A stretch of DNA of 15,283 bases, taken from Rhodospirillales bacterium (lineage in GTDB: Bacteria > Pseudomonadota > Alphaproteobacteria > Rhodospirillales > JADHTD01). The stretch's first letter is position 1. Each line of letters opens with the position of its first letter. The DNA lies in assembly GCA_016776525.1 (NCBI GenBank), contig JADHTD010000032.1, positions 1 through 15,283 on the forward strand. Direction: 5' to 3'. Position numbers and translations under genes: made by a program. This document shows positions 6,304-13,952 of this stretch, in pieces. The notes beneath the pieces are model-generated. The model was not told the origin of the DNA. It made no database searches and worked only from the letters and a program-made list of their open reading frames with translations.

Positions 6304-7149
6304 TCAAGTCCGCCGTAAAGGGTCGACGAGGTCGCGCAAGCCGTCGCCCAACAAGTTGAAACAGAATACCGCTGTCATCAGTGCCGCCCCTGGGAATAGG
6401 GCCAGCCACCATTCACCGGAAACGATATAGGTTGCCCCTTCGGCGACCATGATGCCCCATTCCGCATCGGGCGGCCGTACGCCTAAGCCGATGAAGGACA
6501 ATCCGGCGGCGTTCAGAATGGCCCAACCCATGTTGAGGGAGATTTGAATCATCATCGGCGGCAGGATATTGGGAAACACCTGTGTCGCCAGGATACGGCC
6601 GTCGGTGCAACCGGACAGGCGCGCCGCATTCACATATCCGGCGTTGCGCCTGACGCTGGCTTCGGTGCGTGAAACCCGGATATAGAACGGCAGGTTGATG
6701 ATGGCCGTGGCATAAATTATGTTTTCCACCGAATTGCCCATGGCGGCAACGATGCCCATGGCCAGCACAAACAACGGAAAAGCCATGATGGTGTCGGAAA
6801 AGCGGCCGATGATGCGATCCGGCCAACCGCCCCAGAAACCGGCCGAACAGCCGAGCGCACTGCCGATTAAGAATGAAAGAGCAACGGCTGATACGGCGAT
6901 CCCCAGGTCGAGGCGGGTGGCGACGATAACCCGGCTGAAGACATCCCGGCCCAAATGGTCGGTGCCGAAGGGATGGCTCCAACTGGGCGGCTTCAAGGTC
7001 ATCGCTGTGTTTGTCGCCAGTGGGTCATAGGGCGCAATCCAATGGCCGAAGATGCCCATAAATAGAATGACGGTAAAAAGCGAAAAGGCGAAAACGGTCA
7101 CCGGGTTTTCACCCATCACATAGCGGAAATGTTTGAGAAAACGAGTCAT
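6304..7149 (-). CDS. ABC importer permease, DppC/OppC type
   Basis: A 281-residue inner-membrane protein with about six membrane spans, the second permease of the peptide/nickel-type importer. The DppC hallmark HPFGTDHLGRDVFSR is at 59-73, the EAA-like coupling segment NAARLSGCTDGRI at about 174-186, and LSFIGLGVRPPDAEWG at 217-232. The protein ends with the typical NLLGDGLRDLVDP. The second EAA residue pair is partly altered (usual EAARALGAS, here NAARLSGCT) but the coupling glycine is kept. The ATG at 7149 was chosen over an in-frame TTG nine bases upstream because GGCGGA lies at a better distance. It is 15 bp after the other permease and 9 bp before the ATPase. Confidence 0.93.
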   Translation of the reverse strand: MTRFLKHFRYVMGENPVTVFAFSLFTVILFMGIFGHWIAPYDPLATNTAMTLKPPSWSHPFGTDHLGRDVFSRVIVATRLDLGIAVSAVALSFLIGSALGCSAGFWGGWPDRIIGRFSDTIMAFPLFVLAMGIVAAMGNSVENIIYATAIINLPFYIRVSRTEASVRRNAGYVNAARLSGCTDGRILATQVFPNILPPMMIQISLNMGWAILNAAGLSFIGLGVRPPDAEWGIMVAEGATYIVSGEWWLALFPGAALMTAVFCFNLLGDGLRDLVDPLRRT

Positions 7150-7164
7150 GCTGATCAATCCGCC

Positions 7165-8187
7165 CTAATCATCCAGGCCGACCCGGGGGTCGGTCAGGGT
7201 CAAGATCACATCAATGGTCAAGTTCACGACCACGAACAACAGCGCCATGGTCAGAACAAAGCCCTGTACGGCGGCGTAATCAGAGGCAACCAGGGCCTCA
7301 ATGGCGAAAGATCCGATGCCCGGCCAGGAGAAAACTTTTTCGACCAAGACGTTGGCGCCCAGCAGGAAGGAGAAGACCATGCCCAAGGTGGTCAGCAACG
7401 GCAACGCGGCATTTCTGAAGGCATAAGTCAGCAATACCGTCGCCCGCGCCAATCCATTGGCCCGGGCGGTTCTCACGTAATCACTGCTTAGCGCTCCCAG
7501 CATGCCCCCGCGGGTCATCCGCGCGATCGGGGCCAGGGCAAACAGGCCCAGGGTGAAGGCAGGCAGGATCAGTTGCTTCAGGCTGGAAATGAATGTTTCC
7601 CCATCCCTGGCAAGCAGGCTGTCGATGGTATAGAACCCGGTGACCGTCGGTGGTGAGAGATAGAGAATATCCAGCCGTCCCAATGGAGACGGCGCCCAGC
7701 CCAAAAGATAATAAAAAATATAAATCAGGAATAAGCCGGTGAAAAAGGTCGGCAGGGAGACTCCAGCAGTTACCAATACCCGGCAAACATGGTCGATCCA
7801 GCTTCCCGGATGGGTCGCCGCCAAGATACCCAGGGGCACGGCAAGGAGGACGGCCAGACCGAGACCGATGAAGGTTAGTTCCAAGGAAGCCGGCAGGCGG
7901 GTGAGCAATTCCTGGAGAACCGGCTGCCCGGTGCTCAGCGACAGCCCCATATCCCCCTTGAACAGGTTTCCGACATAAATGAAGAACTGCTCCAGCCAAC
8001 TGCGGTCGAGCCCCAAGGCGATACGGACCTGCTCGATCGACTCCTTATCCGCCATGGCTCCGGCAAAGTAGATGGCCGGGTCACCGGGCAGTGCCCGGGT
8101 CAGGGCAAAGGAGATGACGACGACCCCGAAGACCGAGGGCAGAGCTTGGAGGAGCCGTCGTCCGACCTGATGCAGCTTGGTCCGCAT
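7165..8187 (-). CDS. ABC importer permease, DppB/OppB type
   Basis: A 340-residue inner-membrane protein, the first permease of the importer. The N-terminal segment MRTKLHQVGRRLLQALPSVF leads into membrane span 1, followed by the family motif TRALPGDPA (about 30-38). A periplasmic loop and five more hydrophobic spans follow. The coupling motif DYVRTARANGLARATVL (237-253) and the NVLVEKVFSWPGIG segment (279-292) are typical of DppB. The frame is open 46 codons further upstream, but that stretch overlaps the binding-protein gene in another frame. The ATG at 8187 is preferred: it lies 13 bp after the binding-protein stop and gives the family's N-terminus. No frame damage is seen. Confidence 0.94.
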   Translation of the reverse strand: MRTKLHQVGRRLLQALPSVFGVVVISFALTRALPGDPAIYFAGAMADKESIEQVRIALGLDRSWLEQFFIYVGNLFKGDMGLSLSTGQPVLQELLTRLPASLELTFIGLGLAVLLAVPLGILAATHPGSWIDHVCRVLVTAGVSLPTFFTGLFLIYIFYYLLGWAPSPLGRLDILYLSPPTVTGFYTIDSLLARDGETFISSLKQLILPAFTLGLFALAPIARMTRGGMLGALSSDYVRTARANGLARATVLLTYAFRNAALPLLTTLGMVFSFLLGANVLVEKVFSWPGIGSFAIEALVASDYAAVQGFVLTMALLFVVVNLTIDVILTLTDPRVGLDD

Positions 8188-8200
8188 GCCTTGGTGGTTC

Positions 8201-9817
8201 CTAGGCCTTAGAGATGGTCCGGCAATCGAGTTGCCGGTGGAACCAGGAAGCATAGCCTTCGACCGACTTCTGCATGGCCGAGTCGAGATAAGGCTGGTAC
8301 AGCGGAATGCGTGGCACGTCTTCAAAGGCGATGGAGATCATCTTCATGACATTAGCCGCGTACAGCGGATCCTCGACGCTCATGTGCAGGGTTTCATCGA
8401 CCAGTTTTTCGACTTCCGGATTCTTGTAATTAGACGAATTGAAAAGGTGTCCGTACTTGTAGGCCCAGAAGAAGTAATAGTCGGGATAGTTCAGCCAGCC
8501 GCCGAAGTTCTCCAGATGCATGGGCAGGCTCTTTTTAACCAAAGCGGCAGTCCGCCAGTTAGCGCCCGGGATTTTGTCCAGCGTCACCTTGATGCCGATT
8601 TTACCAAGTGCTTCCTGGATCAACAGGGCGGTCGGTTCCTGCCAATCGGCAAGGCCCAGATTATAAGACAGCGTGGTCTCGAACCCTTTGCCGAAGCCAG
8701 CTTCCGTCAACAGCGCCTTGGCTTTGTCAAAGTCGGTGTCATAGGGGAAGGGCTGCGGCCATTTAATGGTCGACGGCGTCATCTCCTTGGCACCATACAT
8801 CGGCTTGCCGCGGCCATAAGCAGCGGCCTCAACAATTTCCTTATACGGCAAGGCAAAAGCGATGGCCTGGCGCACCTTTTTATTGTCGAACGGCTTGTGT
8901 TTCAGGTTAAGACCCAGCACGTGCAGGCAGTTATCGATTGGTGCGCCGGAGACTTTAATTTTGCCGCCTTCCTTGAACTCCTTGGCATCCTTGGCTGGGA
9001 CATTCATGTAAAGATCGGCATCCCCCCTTTCTGTCAGGGCACGGCGGGTGGAGGCCGACGGTACTTCACGCACGATAACCCGTTTGACACCCGGCTTCGT
9101 GCCTAAGGCCCAATCCTCGTTGCGCTCATAGACGAACTGCTGGCCCGGATCCCAGCGGGCGATCTTGTAGGCGCCGGAACCGGCCGGGTTCTTATGCAGG
9201 TATTCCGTTGCCCACGGATCCTTCTCTGTTGCCTTGGCCTTAGCAACCTTAGAATTGATGATAAAGGGAATAGGAACGGCCAAATCCGGCAGCGTCAGTT
9301 TTGACGGTTTCGGCAGGTCGATACGGAAGGTCATGTCATCGACCACGACGAATTGTTCCGGCTTGGTCATGGAACCGGCTTTCATTTGAACTGCCGGGAA
9401 ACCGCCCAGGCTGACGGCGCGATCGAATGACCATTTGACGTCATGAGCGGTAACCGGGCTGCCATCCCAGAATTTAGCCTTAGGGCTGATCTTGAAAGTC
9501 AGCGACTTGCCGTCCTTGGAGGTGGTCCAGGATTCGGCGACTTCAGGTTCGATCTTGGTCGAATCATAAGACAGGGAACCGTCTTTTAGTTCTGTCACGC
9601 CAAAGCGGACCAAGCGGTCATATATATTGACGGTAACCTGATAACTCGGGCGGTTGGTGCCTTTGCGGTGCAGGTCAAGGCTGTTGATACCCTGACCGGC
9701 TACCACCACCAGGGTGTCGCTGCGCCCAGCGGCTTCAGCCGGCAGGAACTTGAGGAACGGCAGAACCGATGCGCCGGTGACGGCACCGGCAGTTTTTAGA
9801 AAATCACGTCTACGCAT
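8201..9817 (-). CDS. Periplasmic solute-binding protein, family 5 (peptide/nickel type), Tat-type signal
   Basis: A 538-residue binding protein of the DppA/OppA/NikA family that captures the solute in the periplasm and delivers it to the permeases. The N-terminus RRRDFLK (2-8), a hydrophobic stretch and PAEAA near 26-30 form a twin-arginine export signal, so the protein may fold before export. The family signature region spans about 93-131 (AESWTTSKDGKSLTFKI, then FWDGSPVTAHDVKWSFDRA). Length is normal. The ATG at 9817 is supported by the AAGGAG at 9825-9830. The first 8 bases overlap the end of the allophanate hydrolase gene. The solute cannot be read from the sequence; neighbourhood suggests a nitrogen-rich or ureido compound rather than nickel, as an inference only. 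Confidence 0.94.
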   Translation of the reverse strand: MRRRDFLKTAGAVTGASVLPFLKFLPAEAAGRSDTLVVVAGQGINSLDLHRKGTNRPSYQVTVNIYDRLVRFGVTELKDGSLSYDSTKIEPEVAESWTTSKDGKSLTFKISPKAKFWDGSPVTAHDVKWSFDRAVSLGGFPAVQMKAGSMTKPEQFVVVDDMTFRIDLPKPSKLTLPDLAVPIPFIINSKVAKAKATEKDPWATEYLHKNPAGSGAYKIARWDPGQQFVYERNEDWALGTKPGVKRVIVREVPSASTRRALTERGDADLYMNVPAKDAKEFKEGGKIKVSGAPIDNCLHVLGLNLKHKPFDNKKVRQAIAFALPYKEIVEAAAYGRGKPMYGAKEMTPSTIKWPQPFPYDTDFDKAKALLTEAGFGKGFETTLSYNLGLADWQEPTALLIQEALGKIGIKVTLDKIPGANWRTAALVKKSLPMHLENFGGWLNYPDYYFFWAYKYGHLFNSSNYKNPEVEKLVDETLHMSVEDPLYAANVMKMISIAFEDVPRIPLYQPYLDSAMQKSVEGYASWFHRQLDCRTISKA

Positions 9818-11642
9818 GTTGTATCTCCTTCGATTGGAGTTGAGGGGTTGAGAGAGAGTGAAGATAGTTGCGCCAGCCGCCATGGATGGTGACGTCTTCG
9901 GCGCCATCCCTCCCGCACGCTTCACAGATAAAACCCTTCACCTGTTCATTGTTTTCCAGGTTCAGGGTGCCGATGCCCAATGGTTGGGGAATGCCTTTGA
10001 TAAAATCACCAAAGCGGGCTGCCGGCAGGGCCCAGACTTCGATGGCGATTGAAGAACCGTCTTCGTCCCGGATCAGACCGGGGCGGTACGGCGGACCGCC
10101 CGGAAGACTGTACAGTTTATATTCCGGCGCGGTTTTTGCCGCATACAGGAAACGCGCGCCCAGGCGGGCCAGTTCGTGATTGAGCGGCAGGCCGGACATA
10201 TGTGCGCCGACAGCCGCCAGGGCTATCTCGTCCGCCGCCGGCGCTGGTTGCAGCTTTCCTTCTTCCGGTAAACTCCAAGCGGTTGCCCCCAGAGGCCCCC
10301 GGCATTTGTATTGTAAGGACCGGGCAACGGCGGCAATGCGACCGTCGCTGGCTGACGGACCCAACAGGGTCACGCTGCCCGGGCGGCCGTCTTCCCGGTT
10401 TTCCACCGGCACGGCGAGACCGCATAAATCCAGTAAGTTGACAAAATTTGTATAGGTGCCGAGCCGGGCATTGGCGCCGACGGGATCGGCTTCAAGGTCG
10501 GCCAATGAATAAAAAGTGGGGATAGTCGGCACGCAAAGAAGATCAACGGTGTCGATCAAGGGCATAGTTTGCCGCTTCAGTTCCTGCAGGCGGTAAAAGC
10601 CCTGGAAGGCGTCGGCAGCAGACATTGTTTCCGCCACATCAATGACCTGGCGGGTAATGGGATGCAGAGAGCCGGGATGTTGCTTTTTGAAGTCCTCAAC
10701 CACCGAATACCGCTCGGCGACCCAGGCACCTTCATAGAGCATGTCAGCCACTTCATAGAGAAGCGAGAAATCAATCTCGACTATCTCGGCACCCAATTCC
10801 GACATGTGGTTGAGCGTCTTTTCAAATGAGCTCTCCTGGGCATCGTCACCGAAGAACCGGCGGCTCGCCTGGTCGGGCACACCGACCTTGTAAGATGGCG
10901 GCGGCGGCGACAGGGGGGGGGGTGTCAGTGGTCGGGCATAGGAATCCGCTTCATCGTAGGCAGCAGTAACGGTCAATACCGTTGAGGCGTCTTCGACCAG
11001 AAGCGAGAAGATTGAGACGGTATCCAAGGTTCGGCAGGCCGGCACGACGCCGGAACTTGAAAGGGCGCCCAAGGTTGGTTTTAGGCCGACAATACCATTG
11101 AGCGCCGCCGGCACGCGGCCGGAACCGGCCGTATCCGTCCCCAGGGCGAAGCTGACCAAGCCCAAGGCGACAGCCACGGCGGAACCGGAACTTGAACCGC
11201 CAGGAACCATTTCCGGGTCCAGGGCATTAATCGGTACGGGATAAGGCGTTCGGACACCGACAAGGCCGGTGGCAAATTGGTCCAGGTTGGTTTTGCCGAT
11301 CAGGATTGCCCCGGCCCGACGCAGGCGGTCGATGACAAAGGCGTCCTTGTCTGCATTGTAGGCATAATCCGGACAGGCGGCAGTGGTCGGCAAGCCGGCC
11401 ACATCAATATTGTCTTTGATGGCAAAGGGGATGCCCCAGAGTGGCTTGTTAACCGGGTCGAAGGGGCCCAACTCGCCAACCGCTTCTAAGGCCGCCTTTT
11501 TCTCAATCAGATACAGAAAGATGCCAGGGTCGGCCGCCTCTTCTATGCGGCGATACACTTCCTCAACGACCTTGGCGGGTTTTTCACCGGCGGCGTAGGA
11601 CTCGTGCAGGCGGCGTATATCAAAGGGCTGTTCTTGAAGCAT
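9810..11642 (-). CDS. atzF: Allophanate hydrolase (amidase signature domain plus C-terminal domain)
   Basis: A 610-residue cytosolic enzyme that hydrolyses allophanate (urea-1-carboxylate) to ammonia and CO2. The amidase-signature domain (about 1-450) shows the Ser-cisSer-Lys triad: Lys76 in GIPFAIKDNID, cis-Ser150 in PGGSSSGSA and nucleophile Ser174 in GTDTAGSGRVP. The C-terminal domain (about 478-590) has MSGLPLNHELARLGARFL, YKLYSLPGG and IPQPLGIGTLNLENNEQVKGF, which separates allophanate hydrolases from ordinary amidases. Length fits AtzF. The ATG at 11642 has only a weak ribosome binding site. A proline-rich insert at 239-250 is encoded partly by a run of ten C. It leads a five-gene operon with a peptide-type importer, opposite a LysR gene. 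Urea carboxylase, its usual neighbour, is absent from the window. Confidence 0.93.
   Translation of the reverse strand: MLQEQPFDIRRLHESYAAGEKPAKVVEEVYRRIEEAADPGIFLYLIEKKAALEAVGELGPFDPVNKPLWGIPFAIKDNIDVAGLPTTAACPDYAYNADKDAFVIDRLRRAGAILIGKTNLDQFATGLVGVRTPYPVPINALDPEMVPGGSSSGSAVAVALGLVSFALGTDTAGSGRVPAALNGIVGLKPTLGALSSSGVVPACRTLDTVSIFSLLVEDASTVLTVTAAYDEADSYARPLTPPPLSPPPPSYKVGVPDQASRRFFGDDAQESSFEKTLNHMSELGAEIVEIDFSLLYEVADMLYEGAWVAERYSVVEDFKKQHPGSLHPITRQVIDVAETMSAADAFQGFYRLQELKRQTMPLIDTVDLLCVPTIPTFYSLADLEADPVGANARLGTYTNFVNLLDLCGLAVPVENREDGRPGSVTLLGPSASDGRIAAVARSLQYKCRGPLGATAWSLPEEGKLQPAPAADEIALAAVGAHMSGLPLNHELARLGARFLYAAKTAPEYKLYSLPGGPPYRPGLIRDEDGSSIAIEVWALPAARFGDFIKGIPQPLGIGTLNLENNEQVKGFICEACGRDGAEDVTIHGGWRNYLHSLSTPQLQSKEIQHA
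9825..9830 (-). promoter_or_regulatory. Strong ribosome binding site of the solute-binding protein gene, inside the hydrolase gene
   Basis: Minus-strand AAGGAG seven bases before the ATG at 9817, located in the last codons of the allophanate hydrolase gene. It settles the start and fits the higher level usually needed for a binding protein within an operon. Confidence 0.8.
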
Positions 11643-11660
11643 CGTAATGGGTTTCCAAAG

Positions 11661-11678
11661 TATTGCTGCACTGCAATA
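11661..11678. promoter_or_regulatory. Candidate LysR box 1 (TATTGC-N6-GCAATA)
   Basis: A perfect interrupted dyad, TATTGC (11661-11666) and GCAATA (11673-11678), containing the LysR-type T-N11-A pattern. It lies 18 bp upstream of the allophanate hydrolase start, in the gap shared with the divergent lysR gene. Its half site reappears in the second dyad of the same gap. Binding by the adjacent regulator is inferred. Confidence 0.55.
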
Positions 11679-11726
11679 GATCAGTTGTGAATGCTGCGAG
11701 ATACTGCTAATTTTACGTCAGCCTGC

Positions 11727-11739
11727 TGCAATTATTGCA
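11727..11739. promoter_or_regulatory. Candidate LysR box 2 (TGCAAT-T-ATTGCA)
   Basis: A perfect 13-bp palindrome with T-N11-A spacing, 23 bp upstream of the lysR start. It shares the TGCAAT half site with box 1. It sits between a poor -35 region and TATACC (11744-11749), a possible lysR -10, so occupancy could repress lysR. Confidence 0.5.
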
Positions 11740-11762
11740 TCGCTATACCTATTGGATTGATA

Positions 11763-12671
11763 ATGAAGCACCTTCTGCCCTTGCAATACATTGATGCCGT
11801 GGCAAAAGCCGGATCAATTCGGCAGGCTGCGGAGACCTTGGCCATAACTTCAACCGCTTTAAATCGGCGAATCCTGGCCATGGAGGATGAATTGGGTGTG
11901 CCGATCTTCGAGCGCCTGCCCCGTGGCGTCCGCCTGTCTACGGCTGGTGAAATCCTGGTCCATCATATCCGCAGCCAGTTGAGCGATATGGAACGGGTCA
12001 AAAGCCAAATCGCCGACCTGGCCGGGGAGCGACGCGGCCATGTGTCCATTGCTTGCAGCCAGGCCATGCTGCCGTATTTCCTGCCGGAACAAGTCTCATC
12101 CTACCGCAGAGAACACTCAGCGGTGACTTTCAGTATCTTGTTGCGGGACCGGGCGGCGGCTGAACAATCCCTTATCGACATGAGTGCCGATCTGGCTTTG
12201 GTTTTCGAGCCAGTGCGGATGCTTGAATTCCACAACCTGTTGACTGTGCGCCAATCTGTCCACGCGGTGATGACCAAGGATCACCCCCTGGCCGGTGAGT
12301 CGCAGCTCAGATTAAGGGATTGCCTGCAATACCCCCTTGCCCTGCCGACGGCTCATTATGGCGTGCGGCATCTCTTGGAAACGGCGGTTCGGAGTATTTC
12401 GGGAACCCTACAGCCAGTCGTCGAATCAGATAGTTTCGAGTTTCTTGGCCAACATGCCCTGGCGGAAAACATTCTGGCTTTTCAGATACCCATTGGCCTG
12501 CCGGATGCCAAATTAAGGCCGGAACTGGTTAACCGCCCGATCGACATCCGCGACGTGCCGCCGGGCTCAATCTATGTTGGACAATTGCGCGGGCGAGCAC
12601 TATCGGTTGCTGCGGCTCGTTTCGCCAACCAGATGATAGAAACTTTTGTTGAACGATACGACTGCAATTGA
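11763..12671 (+). CDS. LysR-family transcriptional regulator
   Basis: A 302-residue regulator. The winged helix-turn-helix is at the N-terminus: GSIRQAAETLAITSTALNRR (17-36), then ILAMEDELGVPIFERLPRGVRLSTAGE, the standard LysR pattern. Residues from about 90 form the effector-binding domain. The ATG at 11763 is preferred over a start 24 codons upstream, because LysR proteins begin close to the HTH as here and the upstream codons overlap the dyad-containing regulatory gap. It is transcribed away from the allophanate hydrolase-importer operon with a 120-bp gap, the classical arrangement in which the regulator controls the divergent operon and itself. The effector is unknown; allophanate, urea or the imported solute are reasonable guesses. 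Confidence 0.93.
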   Translation: MKHLLPLQYIDAVAKAGSIRQAAETLAITSTALNRRILAMEDELGVPIFERLPRGVRLSTAGEILVHHIRSQLSDMERVKSQIADLAGERRGHVSIACSQAMLPYFLPEQVSSYRREHSAVTFSILLRDRAAAEQSLIDMSADLALVFEPVRMLEFHNLLTVRQSVHAVMTKDHPLAGESQLRLRDCLQYPLALPTAHYGVRHLLETAVRSISGTLQPVVESDSFEFLGQHALAENILAFQIPIGLPDAKLRPELVNRPIDIRDVPPGSIYVGQLRGRALSVAAARFANQMIETFVERYDCN

Positions 12672-12704
12672 TTAATTTTCATAACTAAACAGTCATTTGT
12701 AGAC

Positions 12705-12758
12705 ATCCGCTCTGGGCCGGAAGCGGACTTAAAACTTTTTCGTTTCCTACGTCCGCTT
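12705..12758. repeat. Dispersed AAGCGGAC/GTCCGCTT repeat, copy B
   Basis: Degenerate ATCCGCTC (12705-12712), 8 nt, AAGCGGAC (12721-12728), 22 nt, GTCCGCTT (12751-12758). Order and spacings match copies A and C. It lies between the convergent 3' ends of the lysR gene and the first monooxygenase gene, where hairpins could act on both transcripts. Confidence 0.75.
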
Positions 12759-12779
12759 GGCGCCCTAGAGGCGATATAA

Positions 12780-12793
12780 TGCACGGCCGTGCA
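12780..12793. repeat. Perfect 14-bp palindrome
   Basis: TGCACGGCCGTGCA is fully self-complementary with no loop, which suits a dimer-binding operator better than an RNA hairpin. It directly follows TATAAT (12775-12780), which has no convincing -35. It is in the convergent gap just after repeat copy B. Confidence 0.45.
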
Positions 12794-12825
12794 GAAAGTC
12801 TGTATTTAGCCGCAAAGGACCTTAT

Positions 12826-13848
12826 TCACCGCCAACCAAGCGCCGGGGCAACATGGGTCAGGATCGCTTCGATGACGTGTGCGTTGTAGTCGACGCCGAG
12901 CTGGTTCGGCACCGTTAGCATAAGGGTGTCGGCTTCAGCTATGGCTTCGTCCTTTGCCAGCTCCTCGACAAGAACCTCCGGTTCCGCAGCATAACTGCGA
13001 CCGAAGATTGAACGGGTATTTTCGTCGATGTGACCGATCTGGTCCTCGCCCTGCCGTGACCCACCGAAATAGGCGCGATCCATATCATTAACCAGCGCAA
13101 AAATACTGCGGCTTACGGACACACGTGGTTCACGGGCGTGGCCAGCTTCCTTCCAAGCCGCACGGTAACCCCGGATCTGATCGGCCTGCTGAATATGGAA
13201 TGGGTCGTCGCTCTCGTGGTCCTTTAATGTAGAACTCTGCAGATTCATCCCTAACTTTGCTGCCCAGACGGCGGTGGCGTTGGAGCCGGCGCCCCACCAA
13301 ATCCGCTCGCGCAGACCTTCCGAATGCGGTTCGATGCGTAGCATGCCGGGAGTGTTCTGGAACATGGGTCGCGGGTTCGGCTTTGCGAATCCTTCTCCGC
13401 ACAGCAGGTCAAGAAAGACCTCTGCACTTTCTCGGGCCATGTCGGCATCGGTTTCATCATCGTTGGGCTCATAGCCGAAATATCGCCAGCCATCGATTAC
13501 CTGCTCTGGCGAACCACGACTGATGCCGAGTTGTAGCCTTCCGCCAGAGATAAGATCTGCGGCGCCGGCATCCTCGGCCATGTAGTGAGGATTTTCGTAT
13601 CGCATGTCGATCACGGCCGTGCCGATTTCGATACGGCTGGTCTTCGCGCCGATTGCCCCCAACAAAGGAAAAGGAGAAGCGAGCTGGCGCGCGAAGTGAT
13701 GCACCCGGTAGAAGGCGCCGTCCGCACCCAGCTCCTCGGCGGCAACTGCGAGGTCGATCGACTGTAGAAGCGCGTCGGATGCCGAACGGGTTTGCGAGCC
13801 CTGTGAAGGAGACCAGTGTCCAAAAGATAGAAAACCGATTTTCTTCAT
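12826..13848 (-). CDS. LLM class flavin-dependent oxidoreductase (luciferase-like)
   Basis: A 340-residue protein of the bacterial luciferase-like TIM-barrel superfamily, whose members use reduced FMN or F420 in monooxygenase or dehydrogenase reactions. Features are the opening strand KKIGFLSFGHW, ADGAFYRVHHFARQLASPFPLL (about 43-64), IEIGTAVIDMRYENPHYMAEDA (about 73-94) and the phosphate-binding LISGGRLQLGISRGSP near 99-114. Length is normal. The ATG at 13848 is preceded by AGG. A minus-strand TATAAA (13880-13885) upstream may be its -10, with a poor -35. The substrate is unknown and it is not a recognisable RutA. It converges on the lysR gene and follows a second, only distantly similar family member, so it may not belong to the importer operon. 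Confidence 0.88.
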   Translation of the reverse strand: MKKIGFLSFGHWSPSQGSQTRSASDALLQSIDLAVAAEELGADGAFYRVHHFARQLASPFPLLGAIGAKTSRIEIGTAVIDMRYENPHYMAEDAGAADLISGGRLQLGISRGSPEQVIDGWRYFGYEPNDDETDADMARESAEVFLDLLCGEGFAKPNPRPMFQNTPGMLRIEPHSEGLRERIWWGAGSNATAVWAAKLGMNLQSSTLKDHESDDPFHIQQADQIRGYRAAWKEAGHAREPRVSVSRSIFALVNDMDRAYFGGSRQGEDQIGHIDENTRSIFGRSYAAEPEVLVEELAKDEAIAEADTLMLTVPNQLGVDYNAHVIEAILTHVAPALGWR

Positions 13849-13952
13849 TATTACCTGTGCCCCTTTGCTTTCCCTGATCTTTATATCTGATTGCCTGCGA
13901 AATCATTACGTGGCGTGATGTCTGTGGTTATTTCTGTGCAATGAATCGATAG

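Noticed and set aside
8201..9817. Nickel-binding protein for a urease system
   Set aside because: The family includes nickel binders, but there are no urease genes here and no sequence feature points to metal binding.
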